Below the pieces are notes generated by a model, which worked only from the letters and a program-made list of their open reading frames with translations, had not been told where the DNA came from and did no database searches. From NCBI GenBank assembly GCA_035638775.1, contig DASQZJ010000045.1:1-42021 (forward strand): DNA of 42,021 bases. Reading direction: 5' to 3'. The stretch's first letter is position 1, and every line of letters begins with the position of its first letter. Of this stretch, positions 13,515 through 22,422 are shown one piece after another. The translations under genes and the position numbers were made by a program. Source of the stretch: DASQZJ01 sp035638775. Lineage in GTDB: Bacteria > Pseudomonadota > Gammaproteobacteria > UBA5335 > SLRW01.

Positions 13515-15580
13515 CCCTGACGATCCTGCGATACGAGCTGTGCCGGCTGCTGGCGACGCCGCTGGCATGGGTGATGCTGGCAACGACCCAGCTGGTGCTG
13601 GGGATCGCGTTCACGCTGGGGCTGGGAGAGCTGCAGGAGCAGCCCGCCCTGGCCCACCACATCGGCGTCACGGCCCACATCGCCAGCACCATCTACGGCT
13701 TCGCCGTGGTGTGGTTCCTGCTCGCCGTGCCGTTGCTGGGGATGCGGCTGCTGGCGGACGAGTTCCGCAGCGGCACGGTGCGGCTGCTGCGGAACTCGGG
13801 GGCGCGACCCTGGCAGGTGGTGCTGGGCAAGTACCTGGCGCTGCTGGTGCTGTTCGGCGTAATGATCGCACTGGCCGCCGCCATGACCGCCAGCCTCGCC
13901 AGTGGCACCCGGCTGGAGTGGGGCCTGCTGGGGGTGGCGACCCTGGGCATGTTCCTGCTCACCTGCGCCTACGGGGCAGTGGCCCTGGCCTGCTCCAGCG
14001 CCACCCGGCAGCCGGCGGCGGCGGCCGTCACCGCGTTCGGCATCCTGCTGCTGCTGTGGCTGCTCTACTGGGTCGGCACCCGCCACGTTCCACTGGCCGC
14101 GGTGTATCGCTTCCTTTCGCCCGCCGGGCACCTGCAGGACGCGTTCCGCGGGCTGCTGGACCTGCGGATGCTGCTGTACTTCCCGCTGGTGGTGGTCGCG
14201 GCCCTGACGCTGGCCGCGCTTCGGCTGGCGGTTGCCGGGGCCACGCCGCGCTCCGCGGTGCGGCGGCTGGCGCGCCCCGGCACGCTGGCCTGCGGTCTCG
14301 CCGCCCTTGCGGCTGTCGCGGTGCTGGCCGCCGTCGCGGTTCGTGACGGCCAGTCCTGGGACCTCAGCGCCAACGGCCGCAACAGCCTCGCCCCGGCAAG
14401 CGTGCGGCTGCTGCACCAGCTTCCACGCGAGCTGCACGTGGTCGCTTACGCCCCGCCGAACGACGACCTGCGCGACCGGATCCGGCACCTGCTGGACCGT
14501 TACCGACGCTACAAGCCCGACATGACGGTCGCTTTCGTCAACCCGCAGGCGGCCCCCGAGGTGCTGAGACGGCTCGGGGCCACGGGGCGCTGGACCATCG
14601 CCTTCACCTACGGCTCACGCACCGAGATCTGCTCGCACCTGAGCGAAACCTGTGCCAGCGAGGCTCTGCAGCGGCTGGCCCGCGGACCGGGGCAGTGGGT
14701 CGCATTCCTGTCCGGGCACGGGGAGCGCCCGCTGGACGACAGCAGCGAGGACGGGATCGGTCACTTCGCCGACCGGCTACGCAAGAGCGGGATGCACGTG
14801 CGCTCGCTGAACCTAGCGGCCGATCCCACGATCCCCGACAACACCACGGTGCTGGTGATCGCCAGCCCGCAGGTGGACTACCTTTCCGGCGAGGTCACCC
14901 TGATCCGCGGCTACATCCGCCGTGGTGGCGACGTGCTGTGGCTGACCGAGCCCGGCCCCGCGCTCGGTCTCGGACCCGTGGCGCGGGCGCTGGGGGTGCG
15001 CCTCGGCAAGGGGGTCGTCGTGTATCCCGAGTACCGGCTCCTGGGCATGCCCTCGGCGACGGTGGTGCCGGTGACGAACTTCGGCAACAGCCCGATCACG
15101 AACAAGCTCTCGGGGATCGCGGTGCTCGCCGGGGCGCGCCCGATCGATGTGCGCAAGCAAGGGGGCTGGCATGCCACGCCGCTGCTCAGGAGCCTGGCGC
15201 GCAGCTGGGCGGAAACGGGCCCGATGAATGGCACCATCCGCTACAACCCGGACCAGGGGGACGTCGCCGGTCCGCTGACGCTGGGCCTCGCGCTGACCCG
15301 GCAGACGCACGGGCGGCAGCAGCGCGCAGTGGTTTTCGGCGACGGCGACTTCCTGAGCAACCGCTACCTCGAGCGCGGGGACAACCTGCAGCTGGGGCTG
15401 AACGCGGTGAACTGGCTGGCCGGCGCCGACCGGCAGCTCGACATCGCGCCGCGCCGGCTGCCCGACCATGACCTGACCCTGGGCCCGCGCCTGGCCATCG
15501 GCCTGCCGCTGCTGTTCGCGGTCCTGATTCCGCTGGGGATGCTGGTCGGCGGCTTCCTGTGGCTGCGGCGGCGCCGCTGA
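13511..15580 (+). CDS. Fused ABC-2 permease and GldG-like auxiliary protein
   Basis: A 689-residue membrane protein. Residues 1-245 are a GldF/ABC-2 type permease with about six hydrophobic helices. A further helix (about 260-280) leads into an extracytoplasmic segment of the GldG type (about 285-655), with SWDLSANGRNSLAPASV, FLSGHGERPLDD and the VLWLTEPGPALGLGP stretch. A final helix (about 660-685) precedes the RRRR end. GldF and GldG are usually separate proteins. Together with the ATPase this makes a complete exporter in two genes. The cargo is unknown; in Bacteroidetes, Gld proteins support gliding, which is not implied here. GTG 13511 overlaps the ATPase stop. Confidence 0.88.
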   Translation: MTLTILRYELCRLLATPLAWVMLATTQLVLGIAFTLGLGELQEQPALAHHIGVTAHIASTIYGFAVVWFLLAVPLLGMRLLADEFRSGTVRLLRNSGARPWQVVLGKYLALLVLFGVMIALAAAMTASLASGTRLEWGLLGVATLGMFLLTCAYGAVALACSSATRQPAAAAVTAFGILLLLWLLYWVGTRHVPLAAVYRFLSPAGHLQDAFRGLLDLRMLLYFPLVVVAALTLAALRLAVAGATPRSAVRRLARPGTLACGLAALAAVAVLAAVAVRDGQSWDLSANGRNSLAPASVRLLHQLPRELHVVAYAPPNDDLRDRIRHLLDRYRRYKPDMTVAFVNPQAAPEVLRRLGATGRWTIAFTYGSRTEICSHLSETCASEALQRLARGPGQWVAFLSGHGERPLDDSSEDGIGHFADRLRKSGMHVRSLNLAADPTIPDNTTVLVIASPQVDYLSGEVTLIRGYIRRGGDVLWLTEPGPALGLGPVARALGVRLGKGVVVYPEYRLLGMPSATVVPVTNFGNSPITNKLSGIAVLAGARPIDVRKQGGWHATPLLRSLARSWAETGPMNGTIRYNPDQGDVAGPLTLGLALTRQTHGRQQRAVVFGDGDFLSNRYLERGDNLQLGLNAVNWLAGADRQLDIAPRRLPDHDLTLGPRLAIGLPLLFAVLIPLGMLVGGFLWLRRRR

Positions 15581-15671
15581 CGCCCGCGACAGCGGCCTGC
15601 ACCGGTGGCACAATGAGGCCGTTCTCGTGCGGCCCGCGAGCCGTCCCCGGCCCCCTTCAGAAACCTGTCAC

Positions 15672-16487
15672 ATGCCCGAGCTACCCGAGGTGGAAACGAC
15701 CCGGCGCGGCATCGCGCCACACCTTACCGGCCGCACGGTGCAGGCCGTGGCGGTGCGCCAGCGGCGCCTGCGCTGGCCGGTCCCCGAGGCACTGGATGCC
15801 GGGCTGCCGGGGCAGCGCATCGAGCGCGTCGCCCGCCGGGCCAAGTACCTCCTGCTGGAAACGCGCGCCGGACACGTGATCCTGCACCTGGGCATGTCCG
15901 GATCGCTGCGGCTGGTCGGTCCGGATACACCGCCCGGCCCCCACGACCATGTCGACCTGTGCCTCGATTCCGGCGACGTGCTGCGGTTGACCGATCCGCG
16001 CCGTTTCGGCTGCCTGCTGTGGACCACGCGGGATCCCATGCAGCACCCCCTCCTGCGGGGGCTGGGCCCCGAGCCGCTCAGCGACGCGGTGGACGGCGGT
16101 TACCTCTACCGGCGCTCGCGCGGGCGCCGGGCGGCGGTCAAGCAGTTCATCATGGACGGGCGGATCGTGGTCGGCGTGGGCAACATCTACGCCAGCGAGA
16201 GCCTGTACCGGTCCGGAATCCATCCGGGTCGCGCCGCCGGACGCATCAGCCGCCGGCGCTACCAGGTGCTGGCCGCCGCGATCAAGGCGGTGCTGGAAGA
16301 GGCGCTGGCGGTCGGCGGCACGACCCTGCGCGACTTTACCGGCGGCGACGGGCGCCCCGGCTACTTCCGCCAGGCACTGCAGGTCTACGGCCGGGCCCGC
16401 GAGGCCTGCCGCCGCTGCGACGGGCCGGTGACCCAGAAGGTGATCGGGCAGCGCTCGACGTACTACTGCCCCCGCTGCCAGCACTAG
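15672..16487 (+). CDS. mutM: Formamidopyrimidine-DNA glycosylase
   Basis: A 271-residue bifunctional glycosylase/AP lyase that removes 8-oxoguanine and formamidopyrimidines. It has the catalytic N-terminus PELPEVETT (P2, E3), K58 in RRAKYL, an H2TH region (VGNIYASESLYRSGIHPGR) and a C-terminal zinc finger with cysteines 246, 249, 266 and 269. Start ATG 15672 is fixed by the need for proline at position 2; the longer frame from 15627 is rejected. It converges with ggt. Confidence 0.97.
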   Translation: MPELPEVETTRRGIAPHLTGRTVQAVAVRQRRLRWPVPEALDAGLPGQRIERVARRAKYLLLETRAGHVILHLGMSGSLRLVGPDTPPGPHDHVDLCLDSGDVLRLTDPRRFGCLLWTTRDPMQHPLLRGLGPEPLSDAVDGGYLYRRSRGRRAAVKQFIMDGRIVVGVGNIYASESLYRSGIHPGRAAGRISRRRYQVLAAAIKAVLEEALAVGGTTLRDFTGGDGRPGYFRQALQVYGRAREACRRCDGPVTQKVIGQRSTYYCPRCQH

Positions 16488-16519
16488 GCGGCGGTCCCGG
16501 CGACTCCCGGGCCCGCGCC

Positions 16520-18241
16520 CTAGTGCGGCTTGCCGGGTGCCTCCACCTTCGCCTCGCCGATCCCCCGCGGGTCGGACGCGGCCTCGACCCGGTGCGCCTT
16601 CCGGTCCCACACCACCACCTGCATGTTGCCGTAATGGCGGCCCACGTTATGGAAGTGGTGCCCCATCTTCCTGAGCGCGTCCATCACCTTCTCGCTCAGC
16701 GCCCCGGGCTCGTACTCCGTGTAGTCGGGCAGGTACTGGTTGTGGAAGCGGGGCCGGCTGACCATCGCGTGGGCGCTGCCACCGTTGGCGAACGTCAGGG
16801 TGGACAGCAACACCATGCTGATGATGCGACTCCCGCCGGGGGTGCCGAGGATCGCGGTCCGGCGGGGACCGACCAGGAAGGTCGGGGTCATGCTGGACAG
16901 CGGCCGCTTACCCGGAGCGATGGCGTTGGCGTCGCCCTGCACCAGCCCGTAGACGTTGGGCTTGCCCGGCTTGGAGGCGAAGTCGTCCATCTCGTCATTG
17001 AGGACCACGCCGGTCCCCCGTGCCACGTAGCCGCAGCCGAACAGGTAGTTGACCGACATGGTCGCCGCCACCCGGTTGCCCTGTGCGTCGATCACCGAGA
17101 AGTGCGTGGTGTGATGCACGGGGTGATGCCCGTGATGCTCGACCACGCCGGGCAGGTACTTGCTGGGCAGCGCGTACTTCATGCTGATGTTGGCGCGGAT
17201 GCCGGCCGCGTAGTCGGGGCTGAGCAGGCGCTCCAGGGGCATGTTCACGAAGCCCGGGTCACCCAGGTACTCGTTGCGGTCGCGGTAGGCGTGCCGCATC
17301 GCCTCGATGATCAGGTGGTCGCGCTCGACCCTGGACATCTGCTGCAGGTGGTAGCCCGACAGGATGTTCAGCATCTCCACCAGCGTCACCCCGCCGGAGG
17401 ACGGGGGCGAGGCGGAGATCACCCGGATGCCGTGGTAGTGGCCCACAACGGGGCTGCGTTCGACCACATGATAGGCATGCAGGTCCTTGAGGGTCCAGAT
17501 TCCGCCGGCCTTGCGCACGCCGTCGACCAGCTTCCTGGCCACCTCCCCGTGGTAGAAGCCGGCATCGCCGTGGCGGGCGATCCGCTCCAGGGTGTGGGCG
17601 AGATCCGGCTGCTTGAGCACGTCCCCGGGCGCCAGCGGCTTTCCGCCGGGCAGGAAGATGGCCTTGCTCGACGGGTACTTGTCCAGCAGTTTCGCGCGGT
17701 ACTTCAGGCGCTTGACGAAGTAGGCGCTGACCTTGAAGCCATCGCGCGCCAGGTGGATCGCCGGTGCCAGGTCCTTCGCCAGCGACAGCTTCCCGTAGCG
17801 CCGGGCCAGATGCACCAGTGCCGCCGGCTCGCCGGGGATGCCCGCCGCCAGCGGCCCGTTGAGGGACTTGCCCTTGATCAGGTGGCCCTGGCTGTTCTGG
17901 TACATGGTGCGGCTGGCCTTGAGCGGCGCCCGTTCCCGGCCGTCCACCATCACGTTGCGACCGCTGTCCGCGAAGTGCAGCAGCCAGAAGCCGCCTCCCC
18001 CGAGGCCGGAGCTCTCGGGCTCGACCACGCCGAGCGCGGCGCTCACGGCCACGGCGGCGTCGAAGGCGTTGCCTCCCTCGCGCAGGACCTGCAGCCCGGC
18101 CTGCGTCGCCAGCGGGTGGGCCGATGCCACGGCAATCCGGCCGGGGCCGCGGGCGAGCGCGGCGGGTGAACTGAGTATCAGCGCCAGGACGGCGCCGGCG
18201 ACGAATCGGCACGAACGTGCAAACGGAACGGAGCGGGTCAC
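16520..18241 (-). CDS. ggt: Gamma-glutamyltransferase (gamma-glutamyltranspeptidase)
   Basis: A 573-residue periplasmic Ntn-hydrolase that cleaves gamma-glutamyl bonds such as in glutathione. Residues 1-31 form a signal peptide (RFVAGAVLALILSS then ALARG). Self-cleavage should occur before the threonine of TTHFSVID (about residue 378), which becomes the nucleophile of the small subunit. GGNAFDAAVA and the SPPSSGG and GTPGGSRI loops are family features. GTG 18241 is preferred because AGGGGG lies 7-8 bases upstream and it begins after the coaD stop; ATG 18298 would overlap coaD by 35 bases. Transcribed in the same direction as rsmD and coaD. Confidence 0.95.
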   Translation of the reverse strand: MTRSVPFARSCRFVAGAVLALILSSPAALARGPGRIAVASAHPLATQAGLQVLREGGNAFDAAVAVSAALGVVEPESSGLGGGGFWLLHFADSGRNVMVDGRERAPLKASRTMYQNSQGHLIKGKSLNGPLAAGIPGEPAALVHLARRYGKLSLAKDLAPAIHLARDGFKVSAYFVKRLKYRAKLLDKYPSSKAIFLPGGKPLAPGDVLKQPDLAHTLERIARHGDAGFYHGEVARKLVDGVRKAGGIWTLKDLHAYHVVERSPVVGHYHGIRVISASPPSSGGVTLVEMLNILSGYHLQQMSRVERDHLIIEAMRHAYRDRNEYLGDPGFVNMPLERLLSPDYAAGIRANISMKYALPSKYLPGVVEHHGHHPVHHTTHFSVIDAQGNRVAATMSVNYLFGCGYVARGTGVVLNDEMDDFASKPGKPNVYGLVQGDANAIAPGKRPLSSMTPTFLVGPRRTAILGTPGGSRIISMVLLSTLTFANGGSAHAMVSRPRFHNQYLPDYTEYEPGALSEKVMDALRKMGHHFHNVGRHYGNMQVVVWDRKAHRVEAASDPRGIGEAKVEAPGKPH

Positions 18242-18263
18242 CCGGAATCCCCCTGGCAGGCGA

Positions 18264-18746
18264 TCAGTCGGCGGTATGGCGCTGCTTGAGCTCGGCATCC
18301 ACGTTCGCCGGCACGAAGCTCGACACGTCGCCGCGGTAGGCGGCGATCTCGCGCACCAGCGTCGACGAGACGAACATGTACTTCTCGGACGGGGTAAGGA
18401 ACATGGTCTCCACGCCGGGGGCGAGGTGGCGGTTCATCCCGGCCAGCTGGAACTCGTACTCGAAGTCCGATACCGCGCGCAGGCCGCGCAGGATCACGTC
18501 GACCCCGTGCTTGCGGGCGTACTCCACGGTGAGGCCGTCGAAGCCGACCACCTCGGCGTTGCCGATCCCGGACAGCGCCTCGCGCGCGAGCCTGACGCGG
18601 TCGTCGAGGCTGAACAGGGGATTCTTGCCGGGGTTGTGCGCGATCGCGATCAGCACCTGTTCGAACAGGTGACTCGCCCTCTCCACCAGGTCGACATGCC
18701 CCAGCGTGATGGGGTCGAACGTGCCGGGATACAGCGCTTTAGCCAT
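18264..18746 (-). CDS. coaD: Phosphopantetheine adenylyltransferase
   Basis: A 160-residue nucleotidyltransferase catalysing the fourth step of coenzyme A synthesis, 4'-phosphopantetheine plus ATP to dephospho-CoA. The nucleotide-binding motif is YPGTFDPITLGH (6-17). ILRGLRAVSDFEYE and the SSTLVREIA motif near residue 128 are diagnostic. The start is ATG 18746, with AAGGA upstream; the longer frame to 18803 lacks family similarity. It lies 143 bases after rsmD on the same strand, a common pairing, and 22 bases before ggt. Confidence 0.97.
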   Translation of the reverse strand: MAKALYPGTFDPITLGHVDLVERASHLFEQVLIAIAHNPGKNPLFSLDDRVRLAREALSGIGNAEVVGFDGLTVEYARKHGVDVILRGLRAVSDFEYEFQLAGMNRHLAPGVETMFLTPSEKYMFVSSTLVREIAAYRGDVSSFVPANVDAELKQRHTAD

Positions 18747-18889
18747 GGGTCTCTGGTCCTTGGTCGGTGGGCCGGTGCACGGACAGCTCCTCTCGCGAGG
18801 CATTCATAGTACTAATCCGGCAAGAGGAATTGCACGCCCCGGCGTATCCGCAGGGCGCCCCGGGAAATCGAACGGCCGCCGGCCGGAGC

Positions 18890-19471
18890 TCAGGGAGCTT
18901 CCGGCGGAACCGCCCCGAGCAGCCCGGCCCAGACCTGGCCGGCACGGGTCTCGCGCAGGACCGTGATCCCCTTCGGCAGGGATCCGGGGCGCTGCGGCGC
19001 TTCCGCATACACGCGCCAGCCGGGGGCCAGCCAGCCCCGCAAGAGCGCCGTCAGGCAGGGTTGCAGCAGCCCCGTGCGGTACGGCGGGTCAAGGAAAACG
19101 ATGTCGAACGGACCCGGCGGGCCGCCCAGGTAGTCGAGCGCCTCCGCACACACCCGCCCGGCTGCATCGGGCGCGGCCCCCAGGCTGGCCAGGTGCTCGC
19201 CGATCGCCCGCAGGGCCCGCGCCTCGCGGTCCACGAACACCACGTGGGCCGCCTCCCGCGACAGGGCCTCCAGCCCCAGCGCGCCGCTGCCGGCGAACAG
19301 ATCCAGGCAGCGAGCGCCGGCAACCCGGTCGCGCAGCCAGTTGAACAGGGTCTCGCGCACCCGGTCCGGCGAGGGCCGGATGTCCATGAGCGGCGGGAAT
19401 CCCAGGCGCCGCCCGCGCCACCGGCCGGCGATGATGCGGAACTGGTTGGAAGGGCGCCGCGCAGGTGGCAT
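18890..19471 (-). CDS. rsmD: 16S rRNA (guanine(966)-N(2))-methyltransferase
   Basis: A 193-residue SAM-dependent methyltransferase that modifies G966 of 16S rRNA in the assembled 30S subunit. The early RIIAGRWRGRRL and RPSPDRVRETLFNWL segments, the SAM-binding CLDLFAGSGALGLEAL (55-70) and the catalytic DPPY (128-131) identify it. The ATG at 19471 is the only start that gives family length; the frame stays open into shadow sequence upstream. It is divergent from ftsY, the usual arrangement in gammaproteobacteria. Confidence 0.96.
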   Translation of the reverse strand: MPPARRPSNQFRIIAGRWRGRRLGFPPLMDIRPSPDRVRETLFNWLRDRVAGARCLDLFAGSGALGLEALSREAAHVVFVDREARALRAIGEHLASLGAAPDAAGRVCAEALDYLGGPPGPFDIVFLDPPYRTGLLQPCLTALLRGWLAPGWRVYAEAPQRPGSLPKGITVLRETRAGQVWAGLLGAVPPEAP

Positions 19472-19517
19472 GCCGGAGGGGCTCCGCGGAGGGGGAACGG
19501 CACCCGCACGGGACCGG

Positions 19518-19541
19518 CCTGTGCCTGTCCCTGTGCCTGTC
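19518..19541. repeat. Two tandem copies of a 12-base unit
   Basis: CCTGTGCCTGTC occurs twice head to tail, and the unit is itself a near-repeat of six bases. It lies between the divergent rsmD and ftsY genes, upstream of both. It could be slippage-prone or simply low-complexity DNA. Confidence 0.8.
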
Positions 19542-19600
19542 CCGGCGGGCAGGCCGATGGTAGCATAAGCGGCGTTTCCGCCCGACGTCAGGGACCGTTC

Positions 19601-20617
19601 ATGCTCGGCTTCCGAAAGTCCAGATCCGGCGACCCGGCCGGCGACGACAGCCGTCGCGGCAGCGTCCGACGCCTGTGGAAGGGGCTCGGCCGCACCCGCG
19701 AGAACCTCACCGAGAACCTCGCCAACGCCCTGCTCGGCCGCAAGGAGGTCGACGAGGCGCTGGTGCAGGACCTCGAGGACCACCTGCTGATGGCCGACGT
19801 GGGGATGGAGGCCACCGACCGGATCATCGGGCGCCTGAACCGCAGCATCCGCCGCCGCGAGGCCGAGGACGTCGCGGCGGTGCGGCGGGTGCTCGGGGAT
19901 GCCATGGGCGAAATCCTGGCGCCCTGCGTGAAGCCGCTCGAGGTACCGGCCGGCCGGCATCCGTTCGTGATCCTGATGGTGGGCGTGAACGGCGTCGGCA
20001 AGACCACCACCATCGCCAAGCTCGCCGCGCGTTTCCGCGGCCAGGGCCTGTCCGTGATGCTGGCTGCCGGCGACACGTTCCGTGCCGCCGCGGTCGAGCA
20101 GCTGCAGATCTGGGGCGAGCGCAACCACGTCCCGGTGGTGGCACAGCACACCGGCGCGGACCCGGCATCGGTCATCTACGACGCGCTGCAGGCGGCGCAG
20201 GCCCGCGGTGCCGACGTGCTGATCGCGGACACGGCGGGACGCCTCCACACCCAGGGACACCTGATGGAGGAGCTGCGCAAGATCAAGCGGGTGATGGGCA
20301 AGCTCGATGCCGAAGCGCCGCACGAGGTGATGCTGGTCGTCGATGCCGGCACCGGCCAGAACGCGCTGTCCCAGGCCGGGCAGTTCAACGAAGCGGTGGG
20401 ACTGACCGGCATCACGCTGACCAAGCTCGACGGCACCGCCCGCGGCGGGATCATCTTCGCGCTGGCCGAGCGTATGGGGATTCCGATCCGCTTCGTCGGC
20501 GTCGGCGAAAGCGCCGAAGACCTGCGCCCGTTCGACGCGAACGAGTTCGTCGAGGCGTTGCTGGCCCACGAGACGGAGTCGGCCGATGCGGCCCCGGAGC
20601 AGGACCGCGACCGATGA
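19601..20617 (+). CDS. ftsY: Signal recognition particle receptor FtsY
   Basis: A 338-residue SRP GTPase that docks ribosome-SRP complexes at the inner membrane. The helical N domain (about 30-105) precedes the G domain with GVNGVGKTTT (128-137), the DTFRAAAVEQL insertion box, DTAGR, TKLDGTARGG and the C-terminal GVGESAEDLRPFD. The acidic A domain found in E. coli FtsY is nearly absent: only about 30 basic and mixed residues precede the N domain. ATG 19601 has AGGGA seven bases upstream. It leads the ftsY-ftsE-ftsX-rpoH run. Confidence 0.97.
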   Translation: MLGFRKSRSGDPAGDDSRRGSVRRLWKGLGRTRENLTENLANALLGRKEVDEALVQDLEDHLLMADVGMEATDRIIGRLNRSIRRREAEDVAAVRRVLGDAMGEILAPCVKPLEVPAGRHPFVILMVGVNGVGKTTTIAKLAARFRGQGLSVMLAAGDTFRAAAVEQLQIWGERNHVPVVAQHTGADPASVIYDALQAAQARGADVLIADTAGRLHTQGHLMEELRKIKRVMGKLDAEAPHEVMLVVDAGTGQNALSQAGQFNEAVGLTGITLTKLDGTARGGIIFALAERMGIPIRFVGVGESAEDLRPFDANEFVEALLAHETESADAAPEQDRDR

Positions 20618-21345
20618 GCGCCACCGGCGGGACCCCGAAGACGAGATCCAGCGAGGCGATGATCCGGTTCGACTCCGTGAGCAAGCGCTACCCGGGCGGG
20701 CTCGAGGCACTCTCGGAAGTCACCTTCGAGATCCCGCGCGGCACGATGGCCTTCGTCACCGGCCACTCGGGCGCCGGCAAGAGCACGCTGCTGCGCCTGA
20801 TCGCCCTGCTGGAGCGCACCACCCGCGGGCAGGTGCTGGTGGCCGGCCAGAACCTGCGCCGCATCGGGCGCCGCCGCGTGCCCTACCACCGCCGCAACGT
20901 CGGCCTGATCTTCCAGGATCACCGCCTGCTCTACGACCGGCCGGTGTTCGACAACGTAGCCCTGCCGCTGGTCATCACGGGCCTGGACGGACCGGAGCTT
21001 GGCCGACGGGTACGGGCCGCGCTGGACCAGGTCGGCCTGCTCTCCCGCGAACGCGCCTACCCGGTCGCGCTGTCCAGCGGCGAGCAGCAGCGTGTCGGCA
21101 TCGCCCGCGCCATCGTCGGCAAGCCGCCACTGCTGCTGGCCGACGAGCCCACGGGCAATCTCGACCCGGACCTGTCGCGCGAGATCATGGCCCTGTTCGA
21201 GCGCTTCAACCGCGTCGGGACCACCGTCCTGGTGGCCAGCCACGACCTGGAGCTGATCCGCGGGACGGGGTACCCCCGGATGGTGCTGGACCAGGGGCGG
21301 CTGGTTCAGGGCCTCGACCACGCCGGGGAGCCGGCCGGTGCCTGA
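20614..21345 (+). CDS. ftsE: Cell division ATP-binding protein FtsE
   Basis: A 243-residue ABC ATPase with Walker A GHSGAGKST, the FQDHRLLYDR Q-loop, signature LSSGEQQRVGIARA, Walker B LLLADEPTGNLDP and SHDLELI. With FtsX it forms the septal complex that activates peptidoglycan amidases. ATG 20614 overlaps the ftsY stop (ATGA). However, MIRFDSVSKRYPGG at 20659 matches the usual FtsE N-terminus, so the first 15 residues may be an extension or the true start may be 20659. It overlaps ftsX by 8 bases. Confidence 0.95.
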   Translation: MSATGGTPKTRSSEAMIRFDSVSKRYPGGLEALSEVTFEIPRGTMAFVTGHSGAGKSTLLRLIALLERTTRGQVLVAGQNLRRIGRRRVPYHRRNVGLIFQDHRLLYDRPVFDNVALPLVITGLDGPELGRRVRAALDQVGLLSRERAYPVALSSGEQQRVGIARAIVGKPPLLLADEPTGNLDPDLSREIMALFERFNRVGTTVLVASHDLELIRGTGYPRMVLDQGRLVQGLDHAGEPAGA

Positions 21346-22315
21346 GCGGCAGCGCAGCGGCCGCCGGCGGTCCGCGGCCCGCGGCGGTTTCCACCCCCTC
21401 CGGTCGCTGCGGACCTGGGGGCTCCGGCACGCCCAGGCCGCGCTGTCCAGCCTTGGCCGCCTGGCGCGCGCACCGGCCCCGTCCCTGCTCACCATCGCGG
21501 TGATCGGCATCGCCCTGGCCTTGCCGGCGGCGCTGCATCTGCTGGTCCGTAACGCGGCGCACCTCGGACAGGGGTGGGAGGGCGCCACGCAGGTTTCCCT
21601 GTTCCTCGAACGCAACGTGACCGACGATGCCGCACGCACCCTGGCAAGGGCCCTGGCCCGCCGCAGCGACGTGGCCTCCGCGCGCGCCATCAGCCGTGAG
21701 CAGGCCCTCGCGCAGTTCCGCAGGCAGTCCGGATTCTCCCAGGCGCTGGATGTGCTCAACGAGAACCCGCTTCCGGCGGTGATCGTGATCCACCCTGCCA
21801 GCACCAGCGCGGCCGCGGTCGAACACCTGGTGCGCCAGTTGCGGCCGATCCCCGAGATCGACCGGGTGCAGATGGATCGCCAGTGGCTGCGGCGCTACTT
21901 CGCCATCGTCCACCTGGTCGAGCGCGGCGTGACGGTGCTCTCGGTGCTGCTGGGAATCGCGGTGATCATCGTGGTGGGCAATACCATCCGCCTGGACATC
22001 CAGAACCGCCGCCAGGAGATCGAGGTGCAGAAGCTGATCGGCGCCACCGACGCCTTCATCCGGCGGCCGTTCCTGTATACCGGCCTCTGGTACGGCGCGC
22101 TGGGAGGGATCGCCGCCTGCGCGCTGCTCGGGATCGGGCTGCTGGCGCTGCGCGGTCCGGCTTCGCAGCTCGCCGTGCTGTATCACTCGCAGTCCCTGAT
22201 GCCCGGGCTGGACCCGGGCACCGCCGGAAGCGTCATCGCCGGTGGCGCCCTGTTGGCCTGGGGCGGATCCTTCCTCGCCGTGGGCCGGCATTTGCGCCGA
22301 ATCGAGCCTGCTTGA
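21338..22315 (+). CDS. ftsX: Cell division protein FtsX
   Basis: A 325-residue inner-membrane partner of FtsE. It has a basic cytoplasmic N-terminus, a first helix at about 47-70, a periplasmic domain (about 75-195, including ATQVSLFLERNVTDD) and three further helices (about 200-225, 250-272 and 290-315). The IQNRRQEIEVQKLIGATD stretch between helices is the coupling segment of FtsX/MacB permeases. The start is GTG 21338, inside the ftsE tail. The order ftsY-ftsE-ftsX-rpoH is conserved in gammaproteobacteria. Confidence 0.95.
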   Translation: MPERQRSGRRRSAARGGFHPLRSLRTWGLRHAQAALSSLGRLARAPAPSLLTIAVIGIALALPAALHLLVRNAAHLGQGWEGATQVSLFLERNVTDDAARTLARALARRSDVASARAISREQALAQFRRQSGFSQALDVLNENPLPAVIVIHPASTSAAAVEHLVRQLRPIPEIDRVQMDRQWLRRYFAIVHLVERGVTVLSVLLGIAVIIVVGNTIRLDIQNRRQEIEVQKLIGATDAFIRRPFLYTGLWYGALGGIAACALLGIGLLALRGPASQLAVLYHSQSLMPGLDPGTAGSVIAGGALLAWGGSFLAVGRHLRRIEPA

Positions 22316-22344
22316 CGGGAGTCGTCCGGGAACTACCATGGCGG

Positions 22345-22371
22345 TTAGCACTCTAATGTCGCGAGTGCTAA
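22345..22371. promoter_or_regulatory. Perfect CIRCE operator (HrcA site) upstream of rpoH
   Basis: TTAGCACTC, nine bases, then GAGTGCTAA: an exact match to both arms and the spacer length of the CIRCE consensus. It ends 51 bases before the rpoH ATG, in the ftsX-rpoH space. Overlapping it, TTAGCA (22345-22350) and TAAACT (22369-22374) are 18 bases apart and could be a sigma-70 promoter covered by the operator. HrcA binding here would repress rpoH until heat shock; that consequence is inferred. Confidence 0.95.
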
Positions 22372-22422
22372 ACTATTGAGCGTAGCGTCCATGCCGGACC
22401 GAAAGGGGTTTTCGAAGAGCGT

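Noticed and set aside
16496..16511. CCCGG/CCGGG hairpin between mutM and ggt
   Set aside because: Only five base pairs and no T-run; expected by chance in DNA this rich in G and C.
15959..18169. 736-codon frame opposite ggt and running out of mutM
   Set aside because: No family features; both overlapped genes are clearly coding in other frames.
18242..18298. Longer ggt start at ATG 18298
   Set aside because: It overlaps coaD by 35 bases and puts extra residues before a normal signal peptide; GTG 18241 has a good ribosome site.
18739..18807. 22-residue frame ending across the coaD start (MNASREEL...THG)
   Set aside because: It could be a leader peptide overlapping coaD, but there is no ribosome site and no conservation evidence.
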